From NCBI RefSeq assembly GCF_000972845.2, contig NC_040029.1, positions 2,268,695 to 2,332,694 on the forward strand: a DNA stretch of 64,000 nucleotides, in the 5' to 3' direction. The notes below the pieces were generated by a model. It searched no databases and was not told the origin of the DNA. It saw nothing but the letters and a program-made list of their open reading frames with translations. The translations under genes and the position numbers were made by a program. Positions 22,760 through 34,030 of the stretch are shown one piece after another (position 1 is the first letter of the stretch; each line of letters opens with the position of its first letter). The stretch comes from Larimichthys crocea. Taxonomy: Eukaryota; Chordata; Actinopteri; Sciaenidae.

Positions 22760-25700
22760 ATGAAGCTCCTCACCCAAACTCTGCTTCTGTGCTTGGCACT
22801 TGCTCTTGCTCATAGGTGAGTATCAATGAACTCTTCTACCGTATTCAGTTAACACTAAAAATAGGTCACTCTGGCCAGGAGTTTCTAATCATGCAAAACT
22901 TAATAATAAAAAAAGAAATAACTTACTTCACTTTTATAAAGTTGTAAAGTTAAAATTACAAAATATAATTCACTTTTATAAAGTTGTAAAGTTAAAATTA
23001 CAAAATATAAGCGATTCAGTTTCTTTTTCACAGCAAGTTTCCTACAAATCTTGACTGTTCTGTTATATTTCAATATATGAGCATATATATCCAGAATAGA
23101 AAACTAAATATCTTAAAATATAATGCAAACCAATGCAATAACCCTTCAAACTGTGCCGTTTCTGTTTCAGAGAGGTGTTGACACAACTTTTGAGCGATTT
23201 GTTGAGGCTGAATTTTGTTAAAATTACATGACACTCTAAGGTTATCCCGTTAGTTTGCCTACCCCCAGTATTTGTTTTGGATCATTCCTACTTCCCTTGC
23301 TTCTTTCTTGCTTCTCTCATCAGTTCAAACATTGCAGTGGACACTGTGGACACTATTTCATTTCATAACTGTTTGTAGTTCAAAGTTTACCAGTTGGATC
23401 AATTGAATAAAGAGTTAGTTTAATAGTGCAAACTCATCAGATGCTGTGTCATCTTAAAAACCCCTGAACCTCATGACACTGCAATTTTTGGAAATGAAAT
23501 CTTATATAATGCTATATACTGAACTGCAGAAAAATAAGGATCTTTTTGTTTTGTCATCCACAGTCACCATGACGACGCAGGAAATTGTGAGTTTTTAATA
23601 AACTTTAAAATCATGACCCTGCTTTCTCAAACAACTAAGCATCAGTCACATAACCAAACCAATAAACCAATCTTATATTTCTAACTCTGAAATACAGATG
23701 ATGATGATGACCATGCTCTGCCAAACCGCTGCGATGGTATTGAGTTTGATGCCATCAGTCCTGATGAGAAAGGAGTCACTTACTTCTTCAAGGGTATGAA
23801 ACATTCTTTATATAGAGTCTTTTTTACATGAGGTTTGGCAATATCCTATACATTTTCTTTACTTTGAAGCCAAGCCTCTATATAACATTATGATTATCAT
23901 TGAATTATAATTATTTTTTATGAATATTATCTAAACTGAATGTATATTTATTGCAGTGTAATAAAACTTATAGGGTGTTTTCTCTTTAGGTCCTTACTTG
24001 TGGAAGGGTTACCATGGTCCAGCTCATCTCTCCAATGAATCCTTCCAGGAGCTTGATGACCTCCATAACATCGGCCATGTTGACGCTGCCTTCCGCATGC
24101 ACGACGCAGAAAACCTAGACGACCACGATCACATCTATTTCTTCCTGGTAGGATGTTCAGACACTTTCGTGATCTGTTAAAAATTCAAATTGAGAGGCAG
24201 AGCAATATCTGATCTCTAGCACCGATCTCTACTTTTTCTGATGTGTGCAGGATGACAAGGTGTTCAGCTACTATAACCACTCTCTGGAAGAGGGGTATCC
24301 AAAACAGTTGAACGAGGACTTCCCAGGAATCCCTGATCATCTGGATTCTGCTGTTGAGTGTCCCAAAGGAGAATGTGGGGCCAACTCAGTTCTGTTCTTC
24401 AAGGGTATGTTGACATTCAATACAAAAATATTCAACTCACTAAATCAATACTACAATTAGGCTGTAGATGAATTTTCCCTTGACAAATGCAACAGTGGAT
24501 TTTCTTAGTATTATAAAAGATAGTGCTGCCTCCTAGTGAAAGAAATTAGCAGCAGCAGGTGGAAATCTTTAAGCCAATTAGTCAAATGTATCTTCTCTGT
24601 AGCATGCAGTACATTCAATAGGTCTACCAATTATTGGCAGAATCATCTATCTTTTTAGACTTTTAAGGATTTTCTCCCCACAGGACATGATGTGCATGTT
24701 TATGACATTAGCACAAAGACAGTAAAGACAAAGACATGGGACCACCTGCCTGTCTGTACCTCTGCTTTCCGCTGGCTGGAGTACTACTACTGTTTCCATG
24801 GAAACAACTTCACCAGGTTCAACCCGGTCACCGGAGAGGTGAGCGGTAACTACCCGAAGGATGCCCGTGCTTACTTCATGAGATGCCCCAGTATTGGTGA
24901 GTTCACCAAAAGTTGCCCCGAATTTGGTTCAAATCTTACAATTGCATCATATTGTACAAGAAATCTATTTTGACAAATCTTCTGTATTTGATTGCAGGTC
25001 ATGTAAGTGAAAAAGGTGGTCGTAAAGTCCCTAAATGCAGCGAGATTAAAATAGATGCCATGACCACTGATGACGCTGGCAAAAGTTATTCCTTTGCAGG
25101 TAAAGTAAAAAAAAAAAAAAGTAAAAATAGCAGTCCTTAAAATTATTCAACATTATGGGAACATATTCATTTTCTTGCTGAGTTATAGATGAAGTAGATC
25201 CAGGAGACAATTAGCTTAGCAGGTAGAAACAGCTAGAATGGTTTTGCCAGAGTTATAAAATTTAAACAAAAACTAGTTGCAGCATGTAACTCTCTATAAA
25301 ACTACAATGTGAAATTTTAATTTCTACTTCAGTTTATGACCAACTCTCATGGTCAACATGTTGATAGTATGCTGCTTACATGGTAAACAGCATACTATCA
25401 ACATGTTTGCATTGTAAATGTGAGCATGTTGACTTTGTCTTGCGATTATGTAATTAATATCAATCAATCAATCAATCAAGCTTATTTATATAGCCCTTTA
25501 CAATAGCCAGACGGTAATAGTAAGCCTTCGAGGTACAGTCAGTATTTTTGGACTTTGGCATGGGTCAGGGTAGCAATTTCCCCTTGCAGCCAGTCTTAAT
25601 GATAAGTTAAGATAATTGCCTGCTGGCTCTAGCTTCATCTCTGTGGTGAGTGGTAACATTTTTATCATTGAACCCTGGGAAAAAAATCATAATTATTTTT

Positions 25701-26565
25701 CGAGCCTACTATAAAGCTTTCACTAAGACTAAAGTTCAATCCACTCAGGGCCCTTATACATGCGTCTGGACCTGCATCGTGACGGCCGTCACGCCTTCAG
25801 AATCACCGGGTTGTGGAAGGAACTGACCAATGGAGTGGATGCTGTCTTTTCCTATGCTGACAAAATGTATATGATTAAGGTAGATCTTTAAGTGACTAAT
25901 CAGAATTGTTCCTGCTTTCATTAGAAACCTTAAGATGTGTTGAAGTTAAGACTAATATCACTCCTGTTCTGCCAAACATCTGCAGGATGATCAAGTTTAC
26001 ATCTACAAATCTGGTCCTTACTACACCCTGATCGAAGGTTATCCTAAAACTCTGAAGGAAGAGCTCGGTGTTGAAGGACATGTGGATGCTGCTTTTGTCT
26101 GTAATGATGAACACACAGTTCATATAGTCCAAGGTACAGTTATTGGGATGCTCAATTCTTATTTTTTGGGTTGAACTTTTTTTTGGGAATATTATAAATA
26201 TAATAGTAAAACTTTTGAAATATGGGTAAACAGAAAAAGATTGCTCAAATTAAAAAAACAAACAAACAAACAAACAATATTTATGTTTGCTCACAAGTAA
26301 TTAACAAACATCCTTTTATATATATTTCTTTCCAATAGGAAAAAAGCTCCTTGATGTCGACCTAACTGCCACACCCAGGGTCGTGACCCAAGAACAGCAT
26401 CTACCTTTGTCTGACATTGATGCTGGTCTGTGCGATGCAAAGGGAATTCAATTGTTCAAGGGCTCGCACTTTTACCACTATGATGGCGTCGCAGTCCTAA
26501 CTATGAGCAGAATGGCCCCTCTGGCTGAGGATATTACATCAGAAATGTTGTCATGTCAGGATTAG
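22760..26565 (+). CDS. Hemopexin / Wap65, copy 2 (own TATA promoter lost)
   Basis: Ten exons join in frame: 22760-22815, 23564-23586, 23698-23793, 23990-24147, 24251-24404, 24684-24896, 24998-25099, 25749-25879, 25986-26133 and 26339-26565. They total 1308 nt, or 435 residues. There are no stops and all splice sites are GT-AG, so it looks functional. It has the signal peptide and the same propeller motifs as copy 1. Differences cluster in exon 2 (HHDDAGNY against HHGDAGHH) and at the start of exon 7, which is 9 nt longer. Only about 30 bases of leader before the ATG match copy 1; upstream lies former NHL-gene intron and first exon, with no TATA box at the equivalent place. Transcription from the NHL-gene promoter, or from a new start, is inference. 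Confidence 0.9.
22925..23012 (+). repeat. 43-bp direct repeat in hemopexin copy 2 intron 1
   Basis: The stretch 'cttttataaagttgtaaagt' and its continuation to 'acaaaatataa' occurs twice head to tail. Copy 1 has it once (about 11283-11325). A small copy-specific slippage event. Confidence 0.7.
25357..25405. repeat. Perfect 18-bp inverted repeat in copy 2 intron 7
   Basis: Arms 25357-25374 (catgttgatagtatgctg) and 25388-25405 are exact reverse complements around a 13-base loop. Copy 1 has only 'gtcaacatgtttgc' at this place, so the hairpin arose in copy 2 after the duplication. Confidence 0.8.
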
Positions 26566-26795
26566 GAATAAGGAATAAGAAGATATTTCACACTGCTTAT
26601 CAGTGTCTCCAAACAAAACAGAGTCAAACATGACTTATTCAGACTGGATGAAAGATCCATAGTACAGAGTACCACAGTAAAAAAAAAACTACCAAAAGAT
26701 CTGGATTTGTGGACCAATGAAAAGCAAGAAAGTTGCATCATGAAAGAAAGTAACATCTCTGATATCATAGTCAAGTTGACTTTTGTTGTTTGGTG

Positions 26796-26801
26796 AATAA
26801 A
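26796..26801 (+). terminator. Poly(A) signal of hemopexin copy 2
   Basis: AATAAA about 230 bases after the stop, at the same position relative to the gene as in copy 1. Confidence 0.65.
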
Positions 26802-27180
26802 AAGTGGAAAACTGCACAACTGGAGTCGAAGTTATTTTGTTCATTTCAGTGATTATGATGAAAACAGTTGTGGGATATAATAAAAAACTTTTATTGGTTC
26901 ACTGTATGTACTCTGTACATATGAAACTGATCATGAAGAATGAATTTGTTAATAGCCATGTCAGAGTTTGCCCACTAGAGGACCTACTGTACAAATGAAT
27001 GTGTTAGACCAGAAATAATGAGAGAATCAGATGGACAAGAACATGAAACAACCACATTAACAGAGTCCTAATACAGAGTGAATGTATCAACATTTTAATT
27101 CAAGCAACCGTTTTTCGTGAACCACTTTCCAATCACGTCTGAAGACCAGACCAGTCAAAGTTACCATTTTAACCAGGATG

Positions 27181-27707
27181 TGGAATTAAAAAGACCCCTT
27201 AACTCAACCTGGTGCAGAGAAGACGCCCATCATAAAAGAAATATTCACCCCTGCTTCACAGCCTTGTTCTGACTGCCAGCCCAAATCTGTTTTGTTTTGG
27301 TATACCCAGGTTGATGTAAAAAAGTTCAGACCAGATCTGAGCCATTTCTAGAGATACGTCTCAGTCTGGACACTCATAGTGAGCAATGGAAGTTCAGAAG
27401 GGCTGAGCAGACTCCATACTGCTTAATTTGAAGGGCGAAAGATGGGTCCACACTGGGAAGCTGAGTCACCAGCGTACGTAAGAGTTTGTGGAGAGCACAA
27501 ATTTATACAGAGAAAGAAATTCAAGACTATTCAAGATAGTCAAGAAAATAATGCTCCTAACATCATTTGCACATGCAAACAATTAGCTTTCTTGTAGCTC
27601 AGTCCAGTTGTGTGCATATTATAACATTTCTGCATGTATTATTTGTAGTGTTTCCTAATCTGGTGACTATGTTCTCACTATTAACTCACAAGCATAATTA
27701 ATTCCAG
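27181..27707. other. Unique DNA after the duplication
   Basis: No coding exon recognised. The stretch begins where copy B homology ends and finishes at a plausible acceptor (taattccag ending at 27707). No upstream exon for the following coding-like segment was found. Confidence 0.4.
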
Positions 27708-28004
27708 AAGAAATACAGAAAATACAGAGGAGACTGTTGGAGACAACTCTACTTTCAGCCACAAAGTCTGACAGCTGCTCCACCTTTCAATGATTTCTTG
27801 CAACGAGTTGCAGGTGTGGCACGCTCAGTAGCCGATCTCCAAGCAGGTGTGAAGCTCTACATCGTTTGCCTCAATCTAGAGAAGGAGCCGGTGGCCAAAA
27901 CTTTTAGGTTTTTTTGCAAGAAAATGAACAAGCAACTTGACACAGACAAACAGATGTTTCCTTCAAATATCACAAGCGACCTTGTGATCAGCAGTGCTTC
28001 TTAA
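27708..28004 (+). pseudogene. Unrecognised coding-like terminal exon
   Basis: I do not recognise this protein. After an acceptor-like taattccag, one frame stays open for 98 codons to TAA at 28002-28004, and an AATAAA follows at 28264. The frame is hydrophilic with several cysteines ('CLNLEKEP', 'FFCKKMNKQL'). Two neighbouring frames also look coding: 27709-27790 (Glu/Arg-rich, then stop) and about 28017-28077 ('ELSHKRIDALLKKIK', then TAA). Three coding-looking pieces in different frames suggest a frameshifted pseudogene, or a small fast-evolving gene with another exon structure. No 5' exon or start codon could be assigned. Confidence 0.3.
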
Positions 28005-28263
28005 AACATAGTTGGCAGACGTGACAACTGAGCTGAGCCACAAAAGAATTGATGCTCTCCTCAAGAAAATAAAGTAAAAAATTTGTAATTTGATGATGGG
28101 ACTGTTATTGGTAGCTTCTCATTTAAGCTTCTTTTGATTTCATGTTTTCTGTTTTAAACCAACCAAGAATTCAGGAATGGTTGTGTGCTACAGTGCTACT
28201 GTAGCTTTTAATGGCTATCATCTGCATATCTCTCAGTGTACTGGGTCTTTATATTCTATATGA

Positions 28264-28269
28264 AATAAA
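28264..28269 (+). terminator. Poly(A) signal after the coding-like exon
   Basis: AATAAA in 'gaaataaagttcattg', 260 bases after the TAA of the preceding segment. It supports a transcribed plus-strand unit ending here. Confidence 0.4.
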
Positions 28270-28666
28270 GTTCATTGTAAGTTGAACATAAGTAATGTGC
28301 ATTTTTGGATTATTCTCAGCAACAAACATTTCAGTTCCACCCTCCAAAAGTACAAACTAGTACAGTCAAGATGTCATAAATTGGAGGTTATTTTATTTAA
28401 GGGTCCTGATCGCTGTCATTATTACAATATACAGTATTTGTATAGTATATATACAGTATAAATATACAGTACAAACACGTCCATACTGGACCATATGGAC
28501 ACGTAAGCAGTAGCCTGCAAGAGTCCAGAGGTCGGGATGGCATTAGCAGGCATTCAAGGCCTTTTCACTCCCTGGAGAGGTTTTTGTTCGGCCAAAATCC
28601 CCGGGACTTTCAATAAATATAAAGGAAGTGCTGGCCTCAGCACAGCTTAATGGGCGAGGCCATGAG

Positions 28667-28700
<34 letters not shown>

Positions 28701-29736
28701 GGAACACACACGCATGTACACACAGACATACCAACGCATAAACACACATACATAGCAGACAGTAGGGACTGTTTTTATTGCGCATCACACACAGACAAGG
28801 CTAGCTATCAAGTAATATGAAGTGGACCTGTGATAATGCTGAAATAAATAATATGCTCTCTTTAATTTCTTTCATGATATTTTGTTCTCATAAAAACTTG
28901 TTTAAGATGTTATCTCCAGTTAATATATCTTAAATAATAATAATCGTATGACTTAAAGTAGGAGAGTGTGTCAAAAATGAAAGCGATTAAAAGAGACTAC
29001 ATGCTGAGATGTTGAACTGGTCGTTCCCAGGAGATACTAGCTGTCACTGTCCACCACTGGTTAGCGAGTTCAGATTTTAAAGTGCCAAGTTTTGTATACA
29101 ACCCACTCCACCATGATTTAAAAATAAAACACTGTAAACGATTCATCCTCTGGAGAGCATGAATCTGATCCATGAATTTAATTCCAATTTGTGTGTGATC
29201 TTGATTTGATTTCTTGTGGACAAATTTTGTGGTTTGAAAGGGTTGAGCTAGATCTTTTGTTCATATTTTAGTTTGCCCAAACATTATAGTATCTCATACT
29301 TTTAATTGTAACATCATGTGATGTTTCTTGACAAACTTTCAGCTTTACTGTACTATTTTTCAAATAATATATTTGATTTTTACATAAGAAAAGGCTAACA
29401 GGCTAGTTTGGCCACTCGTATTACCGCATCTACTTCCAGTCCTGAATGGAGCTTTTAGTTGGTAGCTAATGAATAAACTCTTGGAAGTAACTGTCAATTT
29501 TTGGGAAATACATCTTGGACATGTTTAGTTAAAACTAGTTTTTGGTTGTATTTAGTTAGTTAGTTAGTCTTACTGTTCTGATAACAGCATTAGCCTCCCA
29601 CACATACATCCATGTACCCACAGCGGACAATGTCCGTTGTGTGAACATGATGAATTGGTCAATTGGTTTCAGTTTCTGGACTGCGGATGGAAAAGAAAAC
29701 ACTAACCATGACAACAAACAAGTATGGTACAAAAAG
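28270..29736. other. Intergenic stretch with a CA microsatellite
   Basis: No gene recognised. It contains a (CA)n run at 28668-28700 and otherwise AT-rich unique DNA. Confidence 0.5.
28668..28700. repeat. (CA)n microsatellite
   Basis: About 16 uninterrupted CA units. Confidence 0.95.
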
Positions 29737-29742
29737 TTTATT
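29737..29742 (-). terminator. Candidate distal poly(A) signal on the minus strand
   Basis: TTTATT on the plus strand, AATAAA on the minus strand, in 'aaaaagtttattcag'. It could end a long gja3 3' UTR running from 34030 to here, but no splice or transcript evidence is visible. Confidence 0.3.
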
Positions 29743-32700
29743 CAGTAACAGATCTGTAAACATCTGAGGTAAATGAACATTTACATCAACATGTTCTTTA
29801 ACAAAAGGTTCAGACGCAAGGCACTTCTCTTCAAAGACATTTTACAACGGGAGTGATAGCAGGGGTTGTTCTTCATTTTTTAACACGTGGGAGTCTCCGT
29901 CCCTGCTGGTAGGGGCGCCATGAAAATCCCATCACACAACCTCTGATTTCCATTGCAGGATTATTGTTTCAAGGCACATCCATGGCATAAACGTCGGAGT
30001 AGCCAAAAGTCTCTCAATCCATATTTAGGACAGAAAAAAACAATCACTTTAGATTAATTTCTTGTCCATTCCAAGTCTAATTTGAAAGTGTTATTTCCAT
30101 AAATAAACAAAAATATGTTAATACTTCAAGGACACCCTTTTTCTTTTCTATTTATAATATCTTCATATCCTCATAACAGTGGTCTATAACTATCTAACTG
30201 TGCAAATCTTTATCTACATATCAAAGATATTAAGAACAGCTTGGAACAACAAGGTTATGAAAAACAGTTCAGCAATAGAAATAAATAAAATGAACCTTGT
30301 TTAAACAATCTTTTAGAGACAAGCTCAACATTATGTCTTTTTTTTTAGTTCCCAGATTCATGAAAGGGTTGTAAAACTGATCTTGTGGTTGGAGTCATGA
30401 CTGTACGGGTGGTGTTCCCATGAAAAGCTCTTTGTCTTTGGCACAAGTATCTTTGGTTTGTTGCATATCCTTGTTTAAATCTTACACATCGCAACTAATA
30501 ACTTCTTCTCCAAAAAAAAATATTCAGCGCTTCAGCTTCCATGGTGTGCTGAAATTGTTTGGTTTGATCTGAGACATGTAAACATTCGACAGTCAGCAAA
30601 CAGCATAGATTCAGTCTATGGATCATCCTATCTTAAGAAAAAAAGTCATACTAAATTAAAAAGTAGCTAATGTGCCAAATTTAAGTGCCTTTCACTGCAT
30701 CTTACCTCTCATTCGTTACCTCATGTTTCATTTCGTTTATAGAAGTTAGGTTGTTGCATTCATGACAATTTGGAGATCAGACATTTTCAAACTTTCTACC
30801 TTGCGCCAAAAGCCCTGCACAACCCAAGCTCAGTTCCCAAGTCACTAAGCTACAGCTACTATACTATAAATGAAGCCTTCATCACAAACTTTATGCTCAT
30901 ACTCAAATCATAGCGTAGAGTCACAGCACAAGGGAAGACCACACAGTGAACAGACCTTTTTCACGGGTGGAACAAAGTTTGCTGGACCTCATTGACAAAC
31001 CATGACCAGAATACTTTTGACACTTTGGGAAATAAGCTTACTTGTTTTCACACTTAAAGTTCTGTGAGAAGATTGATTCCACTATAATGTCTGTCTATTA
31101 AATATGAAGCAACAGCCAGGAGAACATAACAGCTAGCCTAGCTTTTTGGATCCCCCCCCCCAAAAAAAAAAATCAAGAAAGAGAATAAGTGTATTAGTCC
31201 TTTAAAGTTTTAATCATTTAAAACAGGATACCAGTATTAATATCCTGCGTTGATTAACAACGTTTGATAAACATGCAAGTCATATTAGCAATTTAAAAGT
31301 TAGTCTCAGTGCTAATTCTGAGCTACCTTTGGCCATAACAAGTTCCAAGTTGCCATGAATGCAGATGAGCAGCATTCTCAGTATACTCATTTATCTGCAT
31401 GGTCTGTGACCATGATAGAGTCAAGTATGAATCGAGGCACTCTAAGATCTGACAGCAGGCTGCGATTAAAAATCTCATGCAGCGCAGGAGCCAGGACAAC
31501 GTCTTGGGTTATTTACCTGATAGTGAAACATTTCACCAGACCTGGACAAAACTAAAAAAAACAAAACAGTGAAGACTGTGAGATGTGGTTGAAAGCTCTG
31601 AAAAAAGTGAGTGAGCTGACCTTTTATCAAACTGCAAAAAAAAACCCAACAAGATGTAAACGTACTGAATCTTTACTTTGGTTTGATTATTGTTGTCATG
31701 GTGTTCAAATGCTAATTCAAGCACCTTTTCAAGTATTTTTTAAAAGTATTTTAAGTATAATCTACTAATATTCTGCTCAGAGAGGAACATGAAGATGTAC
31801 AAACATTGTTTGCTCCACACTCTTGCTACTAGGGTTTAATATTCCTGGATGTTGGATAAAACATGGTTTGATGAATTAAAGCTGTTGGGAAGTTGCTATA
31901 AGGCAACAAAACTGAGCTCATAGTGCTCATCTTCTTTTTCTCTTTTTTGGCACAGGAATGAGAAGAACAGGAAAAAAAAAAAGATGTCTGTTAAGAACCG
32001 ACAGAAATAAAAGTTCTCATCATATTGCTTCTCAAAATAAAGTCTAAAATCTACTGTATGATCTACAGCTAATCTAAAAAGATAACCTGGAGTCCTCCTG
32101 TACGGAACAACTCGGGGGAACTCAACAGTTCTGTAACACACTGCAAACACAAGCGTCAGAAAGAAGGTGTACTGATTTTTATGCTCTGTTCAAGCTGCAA
32201 AGCTTAAAAATGCTCAGTAAAGAACTCGTAAAAATGTAATTTAAGCCCTTGATTATGTTTTCTTTGTTTTTTTTGCCCCAACTCTTATAACATTGGGTTT
32301 TTTTCATAAAGTGACGTGTGGGGCCAATGTCAGAAAAGCACTTTTTGATTTTCCAGTAAAAGTCACTATAAATTGCAGCTTGACCAGAAACCGCAGGTAG
32401 TTCTGTATAACACCCTGGAGTGCCTATCAACACTATTAGTTATTATATATTTACATATGTATATACTTTATATAGTTTACCCTGATGTAACTGCAGAGAT
32501 GTCATCTTGTAAACACTGAAACAAGATTAAGGTACCCAAACACACACACATAGCCTGTGAAGCCTAAGGACCATGTCTCAGGGTGGGACTGCTTCATTGC
32601 CCTCCTCTAGTCTTCTTCTCTCTTGTCAGTGCATCCCTCTCTTCATTGAAACTACAGGCTGAGGTGAGAGCAGTGCACGCAGACGGACAGATTCGACACG

Positions 32701-34030
32701 ACACGCGGACTGTTCAGCTCCATCATCACGTCACGAGAAAAATAAAAAGAAAGAAAGAAAAGTGCAAACCTCTCCTGATGTCTCCCAGCAAAGAAAGAGG
32801 AAAAAATAAAGTAGTATTGCTGCCTCTACGCTCCCAAACTTATTAGTTAGTCCAATCATCATTATCATTATCACTATAACCTTCTTATTTGTGTCTGTGT
32901 TGACAGTGTATATACATATACATATATATATACGCTGTATGTGTATGTAAGTGTGTTTATTTGTAATCCCTCCCTACTGTCTAACTTTTCCAAAGAAAAG
33001 TGAGAGTATGGCCAGAAATGTAAGTGGCTAATCACTGAAAAGAAGAATTTAAGTGCTGATCTGGAGAAAGTGCTGATTGTGTTACTTAAAGGTCCAGTGT
33101 GTCAGATTTAAGGGACTCTATTAGAATATGGCAGAAATTGAATATAAGTTGAATAACTATGTTTTCATTAGTGTTTAATCACCTGAAAATAAGAATCCTT
33201 AAGTTTTTTAAATTTTTTACATTTTTTATGAGGAGCATGAGGCGGAGTCTGCCATGTTAATCCAGCATCATCATGTTTCTACAGTAGCCCAGAATAGACA
33301 AACTAAACACTGGCTCTAGACTGAGACCTTTTGCATTTTCGGCGCATTTCGCACACACTGTAGTTTCTCCTTCACCCTAGGAAGGAGAGGGTGAGGTGAG
33401 GATGTTGCAATCAGCAACTACACTCCTAGATACCACTAAACCCTACACACTGGACCCTTCAAATAATGGTCTGAACTTTTCGGTAATTCACATTTTTGCC
33501 AGGATTTGGAAGATCTCCACGACTCTGGTGTAGCTCTATGTGATTAGATCCATTAACTTAGCTTATCATAAAGCAATAAAGCTCCCCTGCACATATCCAC
33601 TGAGCTTTATGATCAGATGTCTTTTGCTTTAGTGCTTTTTTTTAGTGCAGCAGTGTTGCTCTATAATGATGTATGCACATCCATCTCTCCACTGTTTACT
33701 CCAGAGGTGCTGTTGGAGGTTTCTGTGCAAAGCCCCACGTCTTACAAGTTACTATATGTAGATAGGCCATCCGCTTGGTGCCATCAGTGTAATCTGGCCA
33801 AACTCTTTCTTTTCCTTTGTGTGGTTAAAAATGATCAGCTAACTCTGGCTGAATGTGTGTGCTAACATGTTTGCACGTCTTTCTAGCAGCCCTTTTTGCT
33901 GCGGGGAGTGCTTGTGTGTGGTTTTATGCTGTTGTGCATATGTGGAGAAAAAAAAAATGTGTAGGTTTCTATGTGTACACAGCATGTATGCATGGTTGTG
34001 TAAATGTGTGAGTGTGTGTGTGTGCTTTAG
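29743..34030 (-). other. Possible long gja3 3' UTR or intergenic DNA
   Basis: 4.3 kb between the gja3 stop codon and a minus-strand AATAAA. No open frame with coding character was found on either strand. It is interrupted by a MITE-like element (33085-33463), a C-run/A-run at about 31152-31172, and a GT-rich stretch just after the gja3 stop. Confidence 0.35.
33085..33463. mobile_element. MITE-like element with terminal inverted repeats
   Basis: The left end 'aaggtccagtgtgt' (from 33089) is mirrored at the right end 'acacactggaccctt' (33445-33459). About 375 bp with no coding capacity. Fish genomes carry many non-autonomous elements with this 'ggtccagtgtgtaggattta' terminus; the match is from memory and the superfamily is not assigned. 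Confidence 0.7.

Larger units (their letters stand above)
15441..27180 (+). repeat. Tandem segmental duplication, copy B (rearranged)
   Basis: Direct repeat of 4861-15440. Compared with copy A it has three changes: an insertion of an LTR element (16103-21370); loss of about 3.8 kb covering the NHL coding exon and the hemopexin promoter (equivalent of about 7290-11077); and smaller deletions and a tandem duplication in the former NHL intron (21520-22730). The junction with copy A reads 'ttaaccaggatt|gtaattag'. Homology ends near 27180, where 'aaccaggatg' continues into unique DNA. Confidence 0.85.

Noticed and set aside
22760..26565. Hemopexin copy 2 as a pseudogene
   Set aside because: All ten exons are open, splice sites are intact and the length is normal; only the promoter is in doubt.
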